This document shows positions 5,871 to 13,446 of a stretch of 13,446 nucleotides of DNA, one piece after another; the first letter of the stretch is position 1; every line of letters begins with the position of its first letter. Source of the stretch: an uncultured Bacillota bacterium. GTDB lineage: Bacteria; Bacillota; Dehalobacteriia; UBA7702. The stretch is from NCBI GenBank assembly GCA_902766525.1, contig CACXDX010000087.1, forward strand, positions 1 to 13,446. The letters run 5' to 3'. The notes under the pieces were generated by a model. It saw only the letters and a program-made list of their open reading frames with translations, made no database searches and had not been told where the DNA came from. The position numbers were made by a program, and so were the translations under genes.

Positions 5871-7559
5871 TCAGCGGCGCGGCGGGCGGCGGTGACTGCG
5901 GTCTGCTTTTGAGGAAAAACCGGTTTCGTTCCGGTTTTTTTGACCCGCATGATAATCTTCGGATCTGCTGCTTTGTGCGGTGTTCTTACTGCCCCTGCGC
6001 CGCTTATTGCCGGTGCCGTCTGAGCGGGAAGTTCTTCTCTTCACTTTCTCTCTTTCTTTTTTCGCCGTTTTGCGGATACGGGCGGAGAAAGCACGCGCTT
6101 TGTTTTTGCCCGGACCGAAATAGCGTCGGATCAGCAGCACGATAACAATCATAATGATGACGGCGCCCAAAATCGCTAAGATCACCAGCATGACATCGCC
6201 GACGGTGCGCTCATTGCGTTCGTAAAAGGAGATCGTGGTGATCGGTCCGGCGTAAGCGACTTCTTCGGGAAGAGATAGGGTAACGGTGCCGCTGAGATAA
6301 CCGTTTTCCGTGTAGGCAATGGCGGCGTCGAGATCGCCGATTTCATAATCATCGGGGATCAGCACATCGAACCTGCCGGTAAAGGCAAGATCTCCGCCGG
6401 CAATGCGAGAAGAAAGCAAATGATCGAGATCGCGCTGTTCGATGGTTTCCTTATGCCATTTGTAAAATCCGAAATTGAGCAGTGCCTGAATATCATCGCT
6501 GAGAACGTTTTCGTCACCGTTCATGACCACGGCAACAAGGGTCCGTTCGTCATTCCGGGCGCAGACGACCATGTGATATTTTTCAACATTGCTGTTATAG
6601 GCGTTGTATCCGCCGATAACGCCGGAATATAGGATACTGCCGTTTAAAAAAGGATTCGTTGTTTTGATCGTGGTCTTTGCGGCGGATGACGTCGGGACGC
6701 CGCCGGTTGAGGATTCGGATACCGAAGCATCATCATCACCTCCACCGTCATTTTCATAGACAGCTACATCATCTTCGGAATTGTATTCGGTTTCCGTATC
6801 GTTCCCGTCGCTTTCGTCGGAAGCGTCGACTTCCGCGGAAGTACTTTCTTCGTTTTTCTTCTTTTTATCTTTGTAGTCGGCCTGATGGGTATTGATGTTT
6901 TCGGATGATACGTTGATGACATGGCTGTCGGCGGCAAAAAGGGTGGCGAAGGTCTTATGGCGCAATCCTGCCTGAAGCAGACGGGCCAGGTCGAGAGGGC
7001 TGCATTGCTGCGTATCGTAAAAATGACCGTCGGAGTTGGTCGCCTTCATGGTGGTGGCATGCAGCTTCGAGGCGGTTTTATTCATTTCCTTGACATAGGC
7101 CTCAATGGCAGCCTCGGTTTTTTTATAATCATTTAGTTTTTGATATTCTTCGCTGCTTGTGTCGAGAAGTGTTTGACCGAGATTTTCGGCGACCACATTG
7201 GCGGCGTCGTTATAGTTGCCGAGGTATTCGGCATAGAGCATTTCATCGAGGGAAACGATTTGTCCCTCTTTCAAACCGAGATAAGGCGGTTCCTGATTGT
7301 ATACAAGCGCGTTTTTGGTGACGACCAGTTCTTTGGGGGCATTTTCAAACTGGAGCGCGGTGATGATATTCAGCAGCTTGTTAAAGTCACCGTCGGGGGC
7401 GAGGGTATAAGGATTTTTGCCGTACAGGATCTGGCCCGTTTCCACATCAAAAACGATGGCGTTGTCGCTGTTGATCTCGATCGCCGCCGATAAAGCCGCG
7501 GGCTGAGTAAAAAAAGTGAATATGAAAACAGACAGAATCGTTAAAACAATTTTTTTCAT
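5871..7559 (-). CDS. S11 D-Ala-D-Ala carboxypeptidase-like membrane protein, predicted catalytically dead
   Basis: This 562-residue protein begins with a signal peptide (about 1-25). Residues about 30-225 and 300-365 follow the peptidase S11 (DacA/DacF) fold: NAIVFDVETGQILYGKNPYT, LGLKEGQIVSLDEMLYA, YVKEMNKTASKLHATTM and SPLDLARLLQAGL. An ungapped alignment around NPYTLAPDGDFNKLLN puts Asp58 where the nucleophile Ser of SxxK belongs (Lys61 is kept). The SxN motif is Asn115-Tyr-Asn117, and KTG is Ile315-Gly-Gly. The nucleophile and the other motif residues are thus missing. An Asp/Glu/Ser-rich insertion (about 229-300) interrupts the domain. A C-terminal beta-type domain (about 385-448), a membrane helix (about 455-478) and a very basic cytoplasmic tail (about 480-562) follow. 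The start has GGAG seven bases upstream. It precedes a two-component system on the same strand. I infer a non-catalytic role such as muropeptide binding or scaffolding. Confidence 0.85.
   Translation of the reverse strand: MKKIVLTILSVFIFTFFTQPAALSAAIEINSDNAIVFDVETGQILYGKNPYTLAPDGDFNKLLNIITALQFENAPKELVVTKNALVYNQEPPYLGLKEGQIVSLDEMLYAEYLGNYNDAANVVAENLGQTLLDTSSEEYQKLNDYKKTEAAIEAYVKEMNKTASKLHATTMKATNSDGHFYDTQQCSPLDLARLLQAGLRHKTFATLFAADSHVINVSSENINTHQADYKDKKKKNEESTSAEVDASDESDGNDTETEYNSEDDVAVYENDGGGDDDASVSESSTGGVPTSSAAKTTIKTTNPFLNGSILYSGVIGGYNAYNSNVEKYHMVVCARNDERTLVAVVMNGDENVLSDDIQALLNFGFYKWHKETIEQRDLDHLLSSRIAGGDLAFTGRFDVLIPDDYEIGDLDAAIAYTENGYLSGTVTLSLPEEVAYAGPITTISFYERNERTVGDVMLVILAILGAVIIMIVIVLLIRRYFGPGKNKARAFSARIRKTAKKEREKVKRRTSRSDGTGNKRRRGSKNTAQSSRSEDYHAGQKNRNETGFSSKADRSHRRPPRR
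5915..5941. terminator. Terminator-like hairpin inside the end of the carboxypeptidase-like gene
   Basis: A perfect 9-bp inverted repeat (AAAAACCGG at 5915-5923, CCGGTTTTT at 5931-5939) with a 7-nt loop and T runs on both strands lies about 40 bp before the stop codon at 5871. Only four pairs are G-C, so it should be of modest strength. If active, it would attenuate readthrough into the response regulator and kinase. Confidence 0.45.
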
Positions 7560-7597
7560 GTAGGACTCCGAATTCGGAACAAAATTTCTTATCTTAT

Positions 7598-7626
7598 AGT
7601 ATAAACGAAAAACATCTATTTGACAA
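7598..7626 (-). promoter_or_regulatory. Sigma-A promoter of the carboxypeptidase-like gene
   Basis: On the minus strand TTGTCA (7626-7621) and TATACT (7603-7598) are separated by exactly 17 bp, one mismatch each from consensus. Transcription should start near 7590, giving a short leader to the ATG at 7559 with its GGAG site. Confidence 0.85.
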
Positions 7627-7631
7627 ATAGA
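7615..7631. promoter_or_regulatory. Perfect 17-bp palindrome over the -35 box (putative operator)
   Basis: TCTATTTG-A-CAAATAGA has perfect 8-bp arms around one central base and covers the whole -35 of the leftward promoter. On the plus strand the same bases contain a consensus TTGACA (7620-7625), facing addB, but no good -10 follows at 16-18 bp. A dimeric repressor site is plausible; no regulator can be named. Confidence 0.5.
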
Positions 7632-7718
7632 AATTGAGAGAAATTACGACGCGGAGAAGGAAAAAAAGCCTTGTTTCCCGAAATATTAATAAATCGATTA
7701 TAAAAAAAGGAGTCGGCT

Positions 7719-10700
7719 ATGGCTTGTCGCTTGATTATAGGCCGCAGAGACAGCGATCGCACCGCCTCGCTGTATGAAGCCATCTTTCGCGGCCTCGATA
7801 AAGGGAAAAAAGTATATTTGATCTTGCCCGAACAGGCAACTTTTCTGCACGAACGGCAGATTGAGCAAATGAGAGGAGAAAGAAGCCTTTGGAATCTGGA
7901 GATCACTTCTTTTCGTCGGCTTGCCGAACGTCATATTCTTGAACCGTCCCTTGACGGTCTCGGTCGTTCGCTGCTTATTTATGATATTTTGGCCGAAAAT
8001 AAAGATCGTTTTGCGGCGCTGAAACCGAAAGATATCAGTGTCGGTTTTATCAACGATATCGACGCCGTACTGAAAGAGATCTCCATGAACGGTCTCGATG
8101 CCGGATTTCTGCGGGAGAAAGCCGAGGAACTGGCTGAAGAAAACGGCGGCGCGGATCTGGCGGATAAGCTGAATGATCTGGCTTTGATCAGGGAACTTTT
8201 TGAAGAGCAGGGTATGGAGGATGAAAACGGCCGTCTTTTCGGCTTTGCCTCATGGATCCGCGGAGAACAAAAGTTCGCCGATTCGCTTTTCTGTTTCGAT
8301 GATTTCTTTGATTTCACCGCCGCGGAATACGCTGTGATCGAAGCGCTGTTTGATATCGGTATCGATGCGGTATTTTCCTTTCTCTGTGACCGCGGAGAAA
8401 CGGTTTTCGCCAAAACCGAGGATGCCGTTTCCCGTCTCATCAAAATGGCCTCAGCCGTGAACGTTCCTCTCGATATAGAGAATCTTCCTTCTTTAAGGAA
8501 GGACGACGCCCTTTCTTATCTGGAAAAAAACTATTTCCTGCCGGGCCGCAAACGTTATGAAAATAACTGCGATGACCTGACCCTGATTGCCGCCGATGAC
8601 CAGCGCGGGGAAATTTGTGCCTTTGCCCGGATCATCGCCGATCTCGCGCTGGACGGCGCTTCTTTTTCCGATATCGGTATCTGTTTTCGCGATATCGGCG
8701 CTTATCAGCGCCATATAGAGGAATATTTCGATCTGTACGATATTCCCTATCATATCGACAGCGCCGTTTCTTTGATCACACACCCCGTCTATCATTACGC
8801 TTCGTCGCTGCTGCGCCTCGTCAATGAGGAATGGTCCTATCCGTCTTTTTTCGCGCTGCTGAAGACGGGGCTCTTCCCCGTTGACGAAGATGATTGCGAT
8901 CTGCTGGAAAATTATTGTCTCTGCCATGCCATCAAAGGCAATCGTTTTTATCAAAAAAAGCCCTGGCCTTATCAGGATGAATGGGAGCACGAAGACAGGG
9001 AGTATATCGACACGGTTCGCCGCCGTATAGTTGACCTGCTGCTCCCTGTAACAAAGAAGATCGGGAAAAAAGACAGCGTATATCAATACGCAAAAATCCT
9101 CTGGCATTTTCTGGAAGTCAGCCGCTGTGCCGAAACGATTGAGAGCTGGTGCGCCGGGGAAGAGGAAAGGGGAGATTTGAAGAAAAGCGCGGAACTTTCC
9201 GCCGGTATGACGGCTTTTGCCGATTTGCTGGATCAGATCGTTGCCGCCTTCCCCGATCGAGAATTTACCCTCGCCGAATTCTCCGAGCTTTTAAAGATGG
9301 GAGCCGCCGCCGTTACGGTGCGCACCATTCCGGCGGAACTGGATTCCGTGGAAATATCCGTCCTCGGTTTAAGCCGTCCGACACGAAAGAAATATTTATT
9401 CATCGGCGGCGCCAATGAGGATGTTTTTCCCGCCTCCCTCGATCACGGCGGCCTTCTCAACAACACCGACAGAGATATGCTGAAACGTCATGCCGAAAAC
9501 TGGGTTCAGGATAAGACCTTTTATTTCGAAAGCGAACAGCTTCTGGTCTATCAGGCTCTGACCACGGCTTTGGAAAAGATCTGGGTCTCTTACGCATTGT
9601 GGCGGGACGCGGAAAAGTGTTATCCCTCTACGCTGGTTTTAAATCTGAAACGGATGTTTCCGAAAATGCGGGAGATCAAATTTCATCATGATTCTCTTTC
9701 GGGTCTTTTTTCCTCTCCCGAAGAGCTTTTGGCTGAGCTGCCTAAAGCTCTCAGAGATAACGATGATGAAGAATGGGTTCAAATCAGGGATTTTCTTTTG
9801 GCTGATCCCGCCTATGCCGAACGGACAAAGTTTTTGCTGCGGTCTTTGGATTACAGCGGTGAAAGTCAGCGGCTCCTGCCGGATTTGCTGAAAAGCTATC
9901 CCAAATCGAAGCTTGCTTTGAGTGTCAGTTCCATCGGTCTCTTTCGGCAGTGTCCCTTCGCCTATTTTTCGCGTTACGGTCTGAAACTGAACGAGCGGAA
10001 AATTCTTCGTTTCGAACACGCCGATCTCGGCAACGTTCTCCATGATACTCTTCGCGAAATCATGGAAACGCTGAAAAATCACGGGGAAGATCTATACACG
10101 GTCTATCCTCGCGATCCCGAGCGGATCAATGGCTTCATCGAAGAACTTGTCGCGGAAAAAATCGCTGTTTTCGCTCAGGACAATCTTTTCCCCGAAGAAT
10201 ATCTCGCTTATATCAGCAGACTGCACGCAGAAAATGTGCGTCTCGTTGTGGAAATGATCGTGCGCCAGGCCGAGGCCGGAGATAAATTCCTGCCCCGTTA
10301 TTGGGAAATTCCCTTCGGCGACGGTCAGGATCTGCCCGCCTATGTTATTCCCATCGATGACGCGGACAGGGAAATACGACTCCGCGGTGTGATCGACCGC
10401 GTCGATTTCGCCGAAAAGGACGGCGAGCGATATCTGAGGATCGTCGATTATAAAAGTTCGGATAAAAAGCTCAGGCTCGAGGATATTTATTACGGCACCA
10501 TGCCGCAGCTTCCCGTTTATATGATGGTGATGGAAAATCAGTCCTCCGCTTATCCCTCCGGTATTTTTTACCAGACCATGAAAGACGCCTTCGTCGATGA
10601 CGGTAAAACGCTGCCCGAGGAAAAAATCAAAGAAGGCCTTGATAATGAGATGGCGCTTAAGGGGTATATCATTGACACCGGCGACAGCGAACAATGCTAT

Positions 10701-10985
10701 GCTCCCCGGACGAAAGCCGACATTTTATCGGAAAAGGAATACCGGCTGATGCGCCGTCATACGGAGCGCTTGATCTACCGCTGCGGCAAGGAAATCTTCG
10801 CGGGCAAAACCGAGATCCGTCCTTATGTGAAAAGTTACGACGGTTCCGCCGGCAGCTGTGATTTTTGTCCCTATGGCCCTGTCTGCGGTTATGAACCCGG
10901 GATCATGGGGAAGGAAGATCGCCTTAAAAAGATGAGCCCTGCCGAAGCGATCACAAAAATGGAAGCGGAGGACGCGGGAAAATGA
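7719..10985 (+). CDS. addB: ATP-dependent helicase/nuclease subunit B (AddB)
   Basis: AddB is the non-motor nuclease subunit of AddAB, which unwinds and resects double-strand breaks to load RecA. The 1088 residues are near the usual length (about 1150). The N terminus has the family's helicase-like region (VYLILPEQATFLHERQ). The C terminus carries a PD-(D/E)xK nuclease domain with GVIDRVD (Asp893/Asp896) and VDYKSS (Asp910, Lys912). Four cysteines, Cys745 (LFRQCPFAYF) and Cys1047, 1050 and 1056 (C-x2-C-x5-C), form the Fe-S staple that holds the nuclease domain. All nuclease and cluster residues are present. The N-terminal Walker A is degenerate: residues 8-15 are GRRDSDRT, where the family usually has GRxGxGKT. 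The ATG follows AAGGAG by 6 nt. Its TGA overlaps the addA ATG (ATGA), coupling the two. No strong promoter is evident between 7631 and 7718. Confidence 0.96.
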   Translation: MACRLIIGRRDSDRTASLYEAIFRGLDKGKKVYLILPEQATFLHERQIEQMRGERSLWNLEITSFRRLAERHILEPSLDGLGRSLLIYDILAENKDRFAALKPKDISVGFINDIDAVLKEISMNGLDAGFLREKAEELAEENGGADLADKLNDLALIRELFEEQGMEDENGRLFGFASWIRGEQKFADSLFCFDDFFDFTAAEYAVIEALFDIGIDAVFSFLCDRGETVFAKTEDAVSRLIKMASAVNVPLDIENLPSLRKDDALSYLEKNYFLPGRKRYENNCDDLTLIAADDQRGEICAFARIIADLALDGASFSDIGICFRDIGAYQRHIEEYFDLYDIPYHIDSAVSLITHPVYHYASSLLRLVNEEWSYPSFFALLKTGLFPVDEDDCDLLENYCLCHAIKGNRFYQKKPWPYQDEWEHEDREYIDTVRRRIVDLLLPVTKKIGKKDSVYQYAKILWHFLEVSRCAETIESWCAGEEERGDLKKSAELSAGMTAFADLLDQIVAAFPDREFTLAEFSELLKMGAAAVTVRTIPAELDSVEISVLGLSRPTRKKYLFIGGANEDVFPASLDHGGLLNNTDRDMLKRHAENWVQDKTFYFESEQLLVYQALTTALEKIWVSYALWRDAEKCYPSTLVLNLKRMFPKMREIKFHHDSLSGLFSSPEELLAELPKALRDNDDEEWVQIRDFLLADPAYAERTKFLLRSLDYSGESQRLLPDLLKSYPKSKLALSVSSIGLFRQCPFAYFSRYGLKLNERKILRFEHADLGNVLHDTLREIMETLKNHGEDLYTVYPRDPERINGFIEELVAEKIAVFAQDNLFPEEYLAYISRLHAENVRLVVEMIVRQAEAGDKFLPRYWEIPFGDGQDLPAYVIPIDDADREIRLRGVIDRVDFAEKDGERYLRIVDYKSSDKKLRLEDIYYGTMPQLPVYMMVMENQSSAYPSGIFYQTMKDAFVDDGKTLPEEKIKEGLDNEMALKGYIIDTGDSEQCYAPRTKADILSEKEYRLMRRHTERLIYRCGKEIFAGKTEIRPYVKSYDGSAGSCDFCPYGPVCGYEPGIMGKEDRLKKMSPAEAITKMEAEDAGK

Positions 10986-13446
10986 ATTATACCGATGAAC
11001 AAAAAAAAGCGATCGGTGCCCGGAACACGAACATTCTCGTTTCCGCCGCCGCCGGCAGCGGCAAGACCGGTGTTCTCACCGAACGGGTCATTTCCCGTCT
11101 CGAGGACGGAGATAACATTGATGAACTGCTTATTCTGACCTTTACCCGGGCCGCCGCAGGGGAAATGAAAACGAGGATCAGAGATAAGATCGCGAAACGT
11201 TTGGAAAATGATGATAAGAAAAAACAGCCCTTCTGGCAGCATCAAACGGATCTGCTGGGTGACGCATCGATCACGACGATTCACTCTTTCTGTACCAAGC
11301 TGCTTCGCCGCCATTATCATCTGCTGCCCGGTCTCGACCCCCAATACCGCATTGCCAAAGAGAACCGCATCAAACAAATGAAAGATGATCTGCTCCGCGT
11401 GATTCTCGAGGAACGTTATACCGATCCCGACAAGCAACGCAGAGAACGCTGTTTTGATCTCCTCGATCTATACGGTTCCCGCCTCAATGATGACAATCTC
11501 AAAAAAATCATCTTTGCCCTGCTGGATTTTGCCGCTTCCCGGGGTGAGCCCGTGGAATGGTTGGAAAAGGCATTAAAACGTTTCGGTGATCTTGATTTCT
11601 GGCATGACGCCGCTCTCGCCGAAGGCAGGGAAGCCGTTGCTCTCGCGCTTCGGGAAATCGAAGACGATCTTGAGACTTTAAAGCGTTTCGGCGGCTCCGA
11701 CGGCTGCATCACGACGCTGGAGAAAGATATCGAGATATTGACGCCTTATTTAACCGCTGAGTGGGATGATTTTCCCGCCAAGATCACTTTTGCGAAAAAA
11801 AAGCCGAAAAAGAAAGATGATGATATTCATCTCGATGAGTTCTGCAAGGCGCGGCGCGAAGCCAGAAAAAAATATTTGAATAATAAGATTTTACCGCTTT
11901 TCGGGCGGTCTTTCCGTGATTACGCCGAAGATATCACCGCGGTATTTCCGGCTCTGAAAACGCTTGTGGAAATCACCGAAGAACTTTGGACGCGTTTTCA
12001 AAATGAAAAATTGAAACGATCCCTTCTCGATTTCAATGATCTCGAATATTATACGTTAAAGCTGCTGACGGAAAACCCCGCTTTATCCGAAGAGTACAAA
12101 GCCTTCTTCAAAGAAGTGCTCATCGATGAATATCAGGATATCAATCCGCTGCAGGATAAAATTTTAAGACTTCTGGCCGGAGAAGGCCGTCTCTTTATCG
12201 TCGGTGACGTGAAGCAAAGCATATACGGTTTCCGCAACGCCGATCATACGCTGTTTAAAGAGCGTGCCCAATCGTATCGGGAGGGAGAGGCCAACGAAAA
12301 CGGAGAACTGATCCGGCTCAATCGCAATTTCAGATCCCGTTCGGAGATCCTCTCTTTGACCAATGCCGTTTTTTCCTCTTTGATGAATGAAGATGTCGCG
12401 GGTATTCCCTACGGTGAAGAGGAAAAACTGCGTTACGGCGCTGAAAACTATAAGGAAAAAGACGACTGCGATGTGGAATTTGTCGTGATCGACCGCAGTG
12501 AAAAAGGTGATGACGGAGATGTTGACGGCGACGACGCATTCCTCTGTCAGGGCAGATATATCGCGGAGCGGATCGAAGCGATGATGACTTCGGGTTTTAC
12601 GGTCACAGAGAAGGAGGAAATGCGGCCGCTGCGTTACGGGGATATAGCCATTTTGATGCGATCTGCCGTAAAATCGGCCGATCTTTTGGCTGAAGGGCTG
12701 AGGGAGCGGAACATTCCGGTTTTAACACCTTCTGAGACCGGCTTTCTTTCGGGACGCGAAGGGAAATTGCTGATCGCTTTTTTAAATGTTTTGGACAACC
12801 CCCTGCAGGATATTCCTTTGGCTGCGCTGATGCGTTCACCTTTCTTCGGCTTCGATGAAAATGAACTCCTCGATCTGTCTTTGAAGCGGGACGGGAAAAA
12901 GCTTTGGCAGGTTGTTCTGCACGCCGAGGAATATGATTTTACGATCGTGTCTTTGGCGAAGATCCGATCTTTCCGCCGGGAAATCATTTCCTGGCGTCAA
13001 CGGGCCAAGGTGCTGCCCGTCGGTGATCTCGTTTCTCTGCTTTTCAGAAACTACGATTATCCGGCATTTTGGGGCGGATTGCCCGACGGCAAAAGACGCA
13101 AGCTGAATCTGCGTTTCCTGGCAGAGGAGGCCATGGATTTTCAGGAGGAAGATGGCGGCGGTCTTTTTGATTTCATTCGTTATCTCGATTATCTTGAAAA
13201 AAACAACGGTGACGAACGGGAAGAGCTGAAGGAGGAAGAAGACTGTGTGCGTGTTATGAGCGTGCATAAGAGCAAAGGTCTCGAGTTCCCCGTTGTGTTT
13301 TTGGCCCGAACGGACCAGAAGATCAATAAAAGCGATCTGAAGGAAGATATTCTTATCGATTCCGAACTCGGATTCGGTCCGCAGGTCAAAGACCGCCGTT
13401 TCAGAACGAAAGATCAGACGCTGCCGCGGATGCTGCTTAAATTGAA
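10982..13446 (+). CDS. addA: ATP-dependent helicase/nuclease subunit A (AddA), 3' end outside window
   Basis: AddA is the SF1A (UvrD-like) motor and second nuclease of AddAB. The frame stays open from the ATG at 10982 to the window edge (821 codons; the family is about 1200, so the C-terminal nuclease is off the window). Helicase motifs in order: Q motif YTDEQKKAI (3-11), Walker A AAAGSGKT (22-29), Ia LTFTRAAAGEMKTRI (52-66), TTIHSF, Walker B with Asp382-Glu383 (IDEYQDINPLQ), III VGDVKQSIYGFR (407-418), IV RLNRNFRS (445-452) and a later SVHKSKGLEFPVVF (760-773). All look intact. In motif Ia the common TNAAAAEM is TRAAAGEM here. A Lys-rich stretch (about 272-281, KKKPKKKDDD) lies in an accessory domain. 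The start codon overlaps the AddB stop, giving a stoichiometric coupled pair. Confidence 0.96.
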   Translation, partial: MNYTDEQKKAIGARNTNILVSAAAGSGKTGVLTERVISRLEDGDNIDELLILTFTRAAAGEMKTRIRDKIAKRLENDDKKKQPFWQHQTDLLGDASITTIHSFCTKLLRRHYHLLPGLDPQYRIAKENRIKQMKDDLLRVILEERYTDPDKQRRERCFDLLDLYGSRLNDDNLKKIIFALLDFAASRGEPVEWLEKALKRFGDLDFWHDAALAEGREAVALALREIEDDLETLKRFGGSDGCITTLEKDIEILTPYLTAEWDDFPAKITFAKKKPKKKDDDIHLDEFCKARREARKKYLNNKILPLFGRSFRDYAEDITAVFPALKTLVEITEELWTRFQNEKLKRSLLDFNDLEYYTLKLLTENPALSEEYKAFFKEVLIDEYQDINPLQDKILRLLAGEGRLFIVGDVKQSIYGFRNADHTLFKERAQSYREGEANENGELIRLNRNFRSRSEILSLTNAVFSSLMNEDVAGIPYGEEEKLRYGAENYKEKDDCDVEFVVIDRSEKGDDGDVDGDDAFLCQGRYIAERIEAMMTSGFTVTEKEEMRPLRYGDIAILMRSAVKSADLLAEGLRERNIPVLTPSETGFLSGREGKLLIAFLNVLDNPLQDIPLAALMRSPFFGFDENELLDLSLKRDGKKLWQVVLHAEEYDFTIVSLAKIRSFRREIISWRQRAKVLPVGDLVSLLFRNYDYPAFWGGLPDGKRRKLNLRFLAEEAMDFQEEDGGGLFDFIRYLDYLEKNNGDEREELKEEEDCVRVMSVHKSKGLEFPVVFLARTDQKINKSDLKEDILIDSELGFGPQVKDRRFRTKDQTLPRMLLKL

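Noticed and set aside
7671..7703. Promoter for addB from TTGTTT and TTATAA
   Set aside because: The spacing is 21 bp and the hexamers that fall at 17-18 bp are poor.
7616..7934. Small minus-strand frames at the start of addB
   Set aside because: They overlap the addB N-terminal coding region and the promoter region, without ribosome binding sites or recognisable motifs.
8493..9107. 204-codon frame antisense to addB (and similar at 10092-10694)
   Set aside because: Both lie wholly inside the conserved addB reading frame, have no Shine-Dalgarno or motif, and follow from the codon pattern of addB.

Overview
The window reads as chromosomal DNA of a low-to-mid-GC Gram-positive bacterium (Bacillota, possibly Clostridia; the class is a guess). 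The basis is an AddAB-type rather than RecBCD-type recombination nuclease, strong GGAGG-like ribosome binding sites, a lipobox lipoprotein, and a PhoB/histidine-kinase pair beside a penicillin-binding-protein-like gene. I see no insertion sequence, CRISPR array, tRNA or rRNA. No stretch over 300 bases lacks a gene.

Region A (1-3480) is a compact redox/stress island. A leftward three-gene operon encodes an alpha/beta hydrolase with a Cys nucleophile (2799 to 1798), an exported lipoprotein joining a flavodoxin domain to a cyclophilin-like domain (1787 to 750), and a small flavoprotein with an iron-sulfur-type Cys cluster (748 to 206). A divergent MerR-family regulator (2939-3376) faces it. The intergenic region holds a textbook MerR promoter: a 19-bp spacer with an inverted repeat in it, reading into the operon. 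The regulator has a Cys at position 52, as in the AdhR/NmlR carbonyl-sensing branch, so the island looks like an electrophile- or thiol-stress regulon. Terminators close both sides.

Region B (3458-7630) is a leftward cell-envelope signalling cluster. It holds an S11 D,D-carboxypeptidase-like membrane protein in which the catalytic motifs are all altered (a predicted pseudoenzyme with an acidic linker, a C-terminal membrane helix and a basic tail), then an OmpR/PhoB response regulator and its sensor kinase, and a terminator. A very good sigma-A promoter lies before the first gene, with a perfect 17-bp palindrome across its -35 box.

Region C (7719-13446) is rightward addB-addA, the two-subunit ATP-dependent helicase-nuclease for double-strand-break repair. 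addA runs off the right end. The nuclease and Fe-S residues of AddB are intact, but its N-terminal Walker A is degenerate.

The best candidates for something undescribed are the dead carboxypeptidase linked to a two-component system, and the MerR(Cys52)-controlled hydrolase / exported flavodoxin / Fe-S flavoprotein operon.
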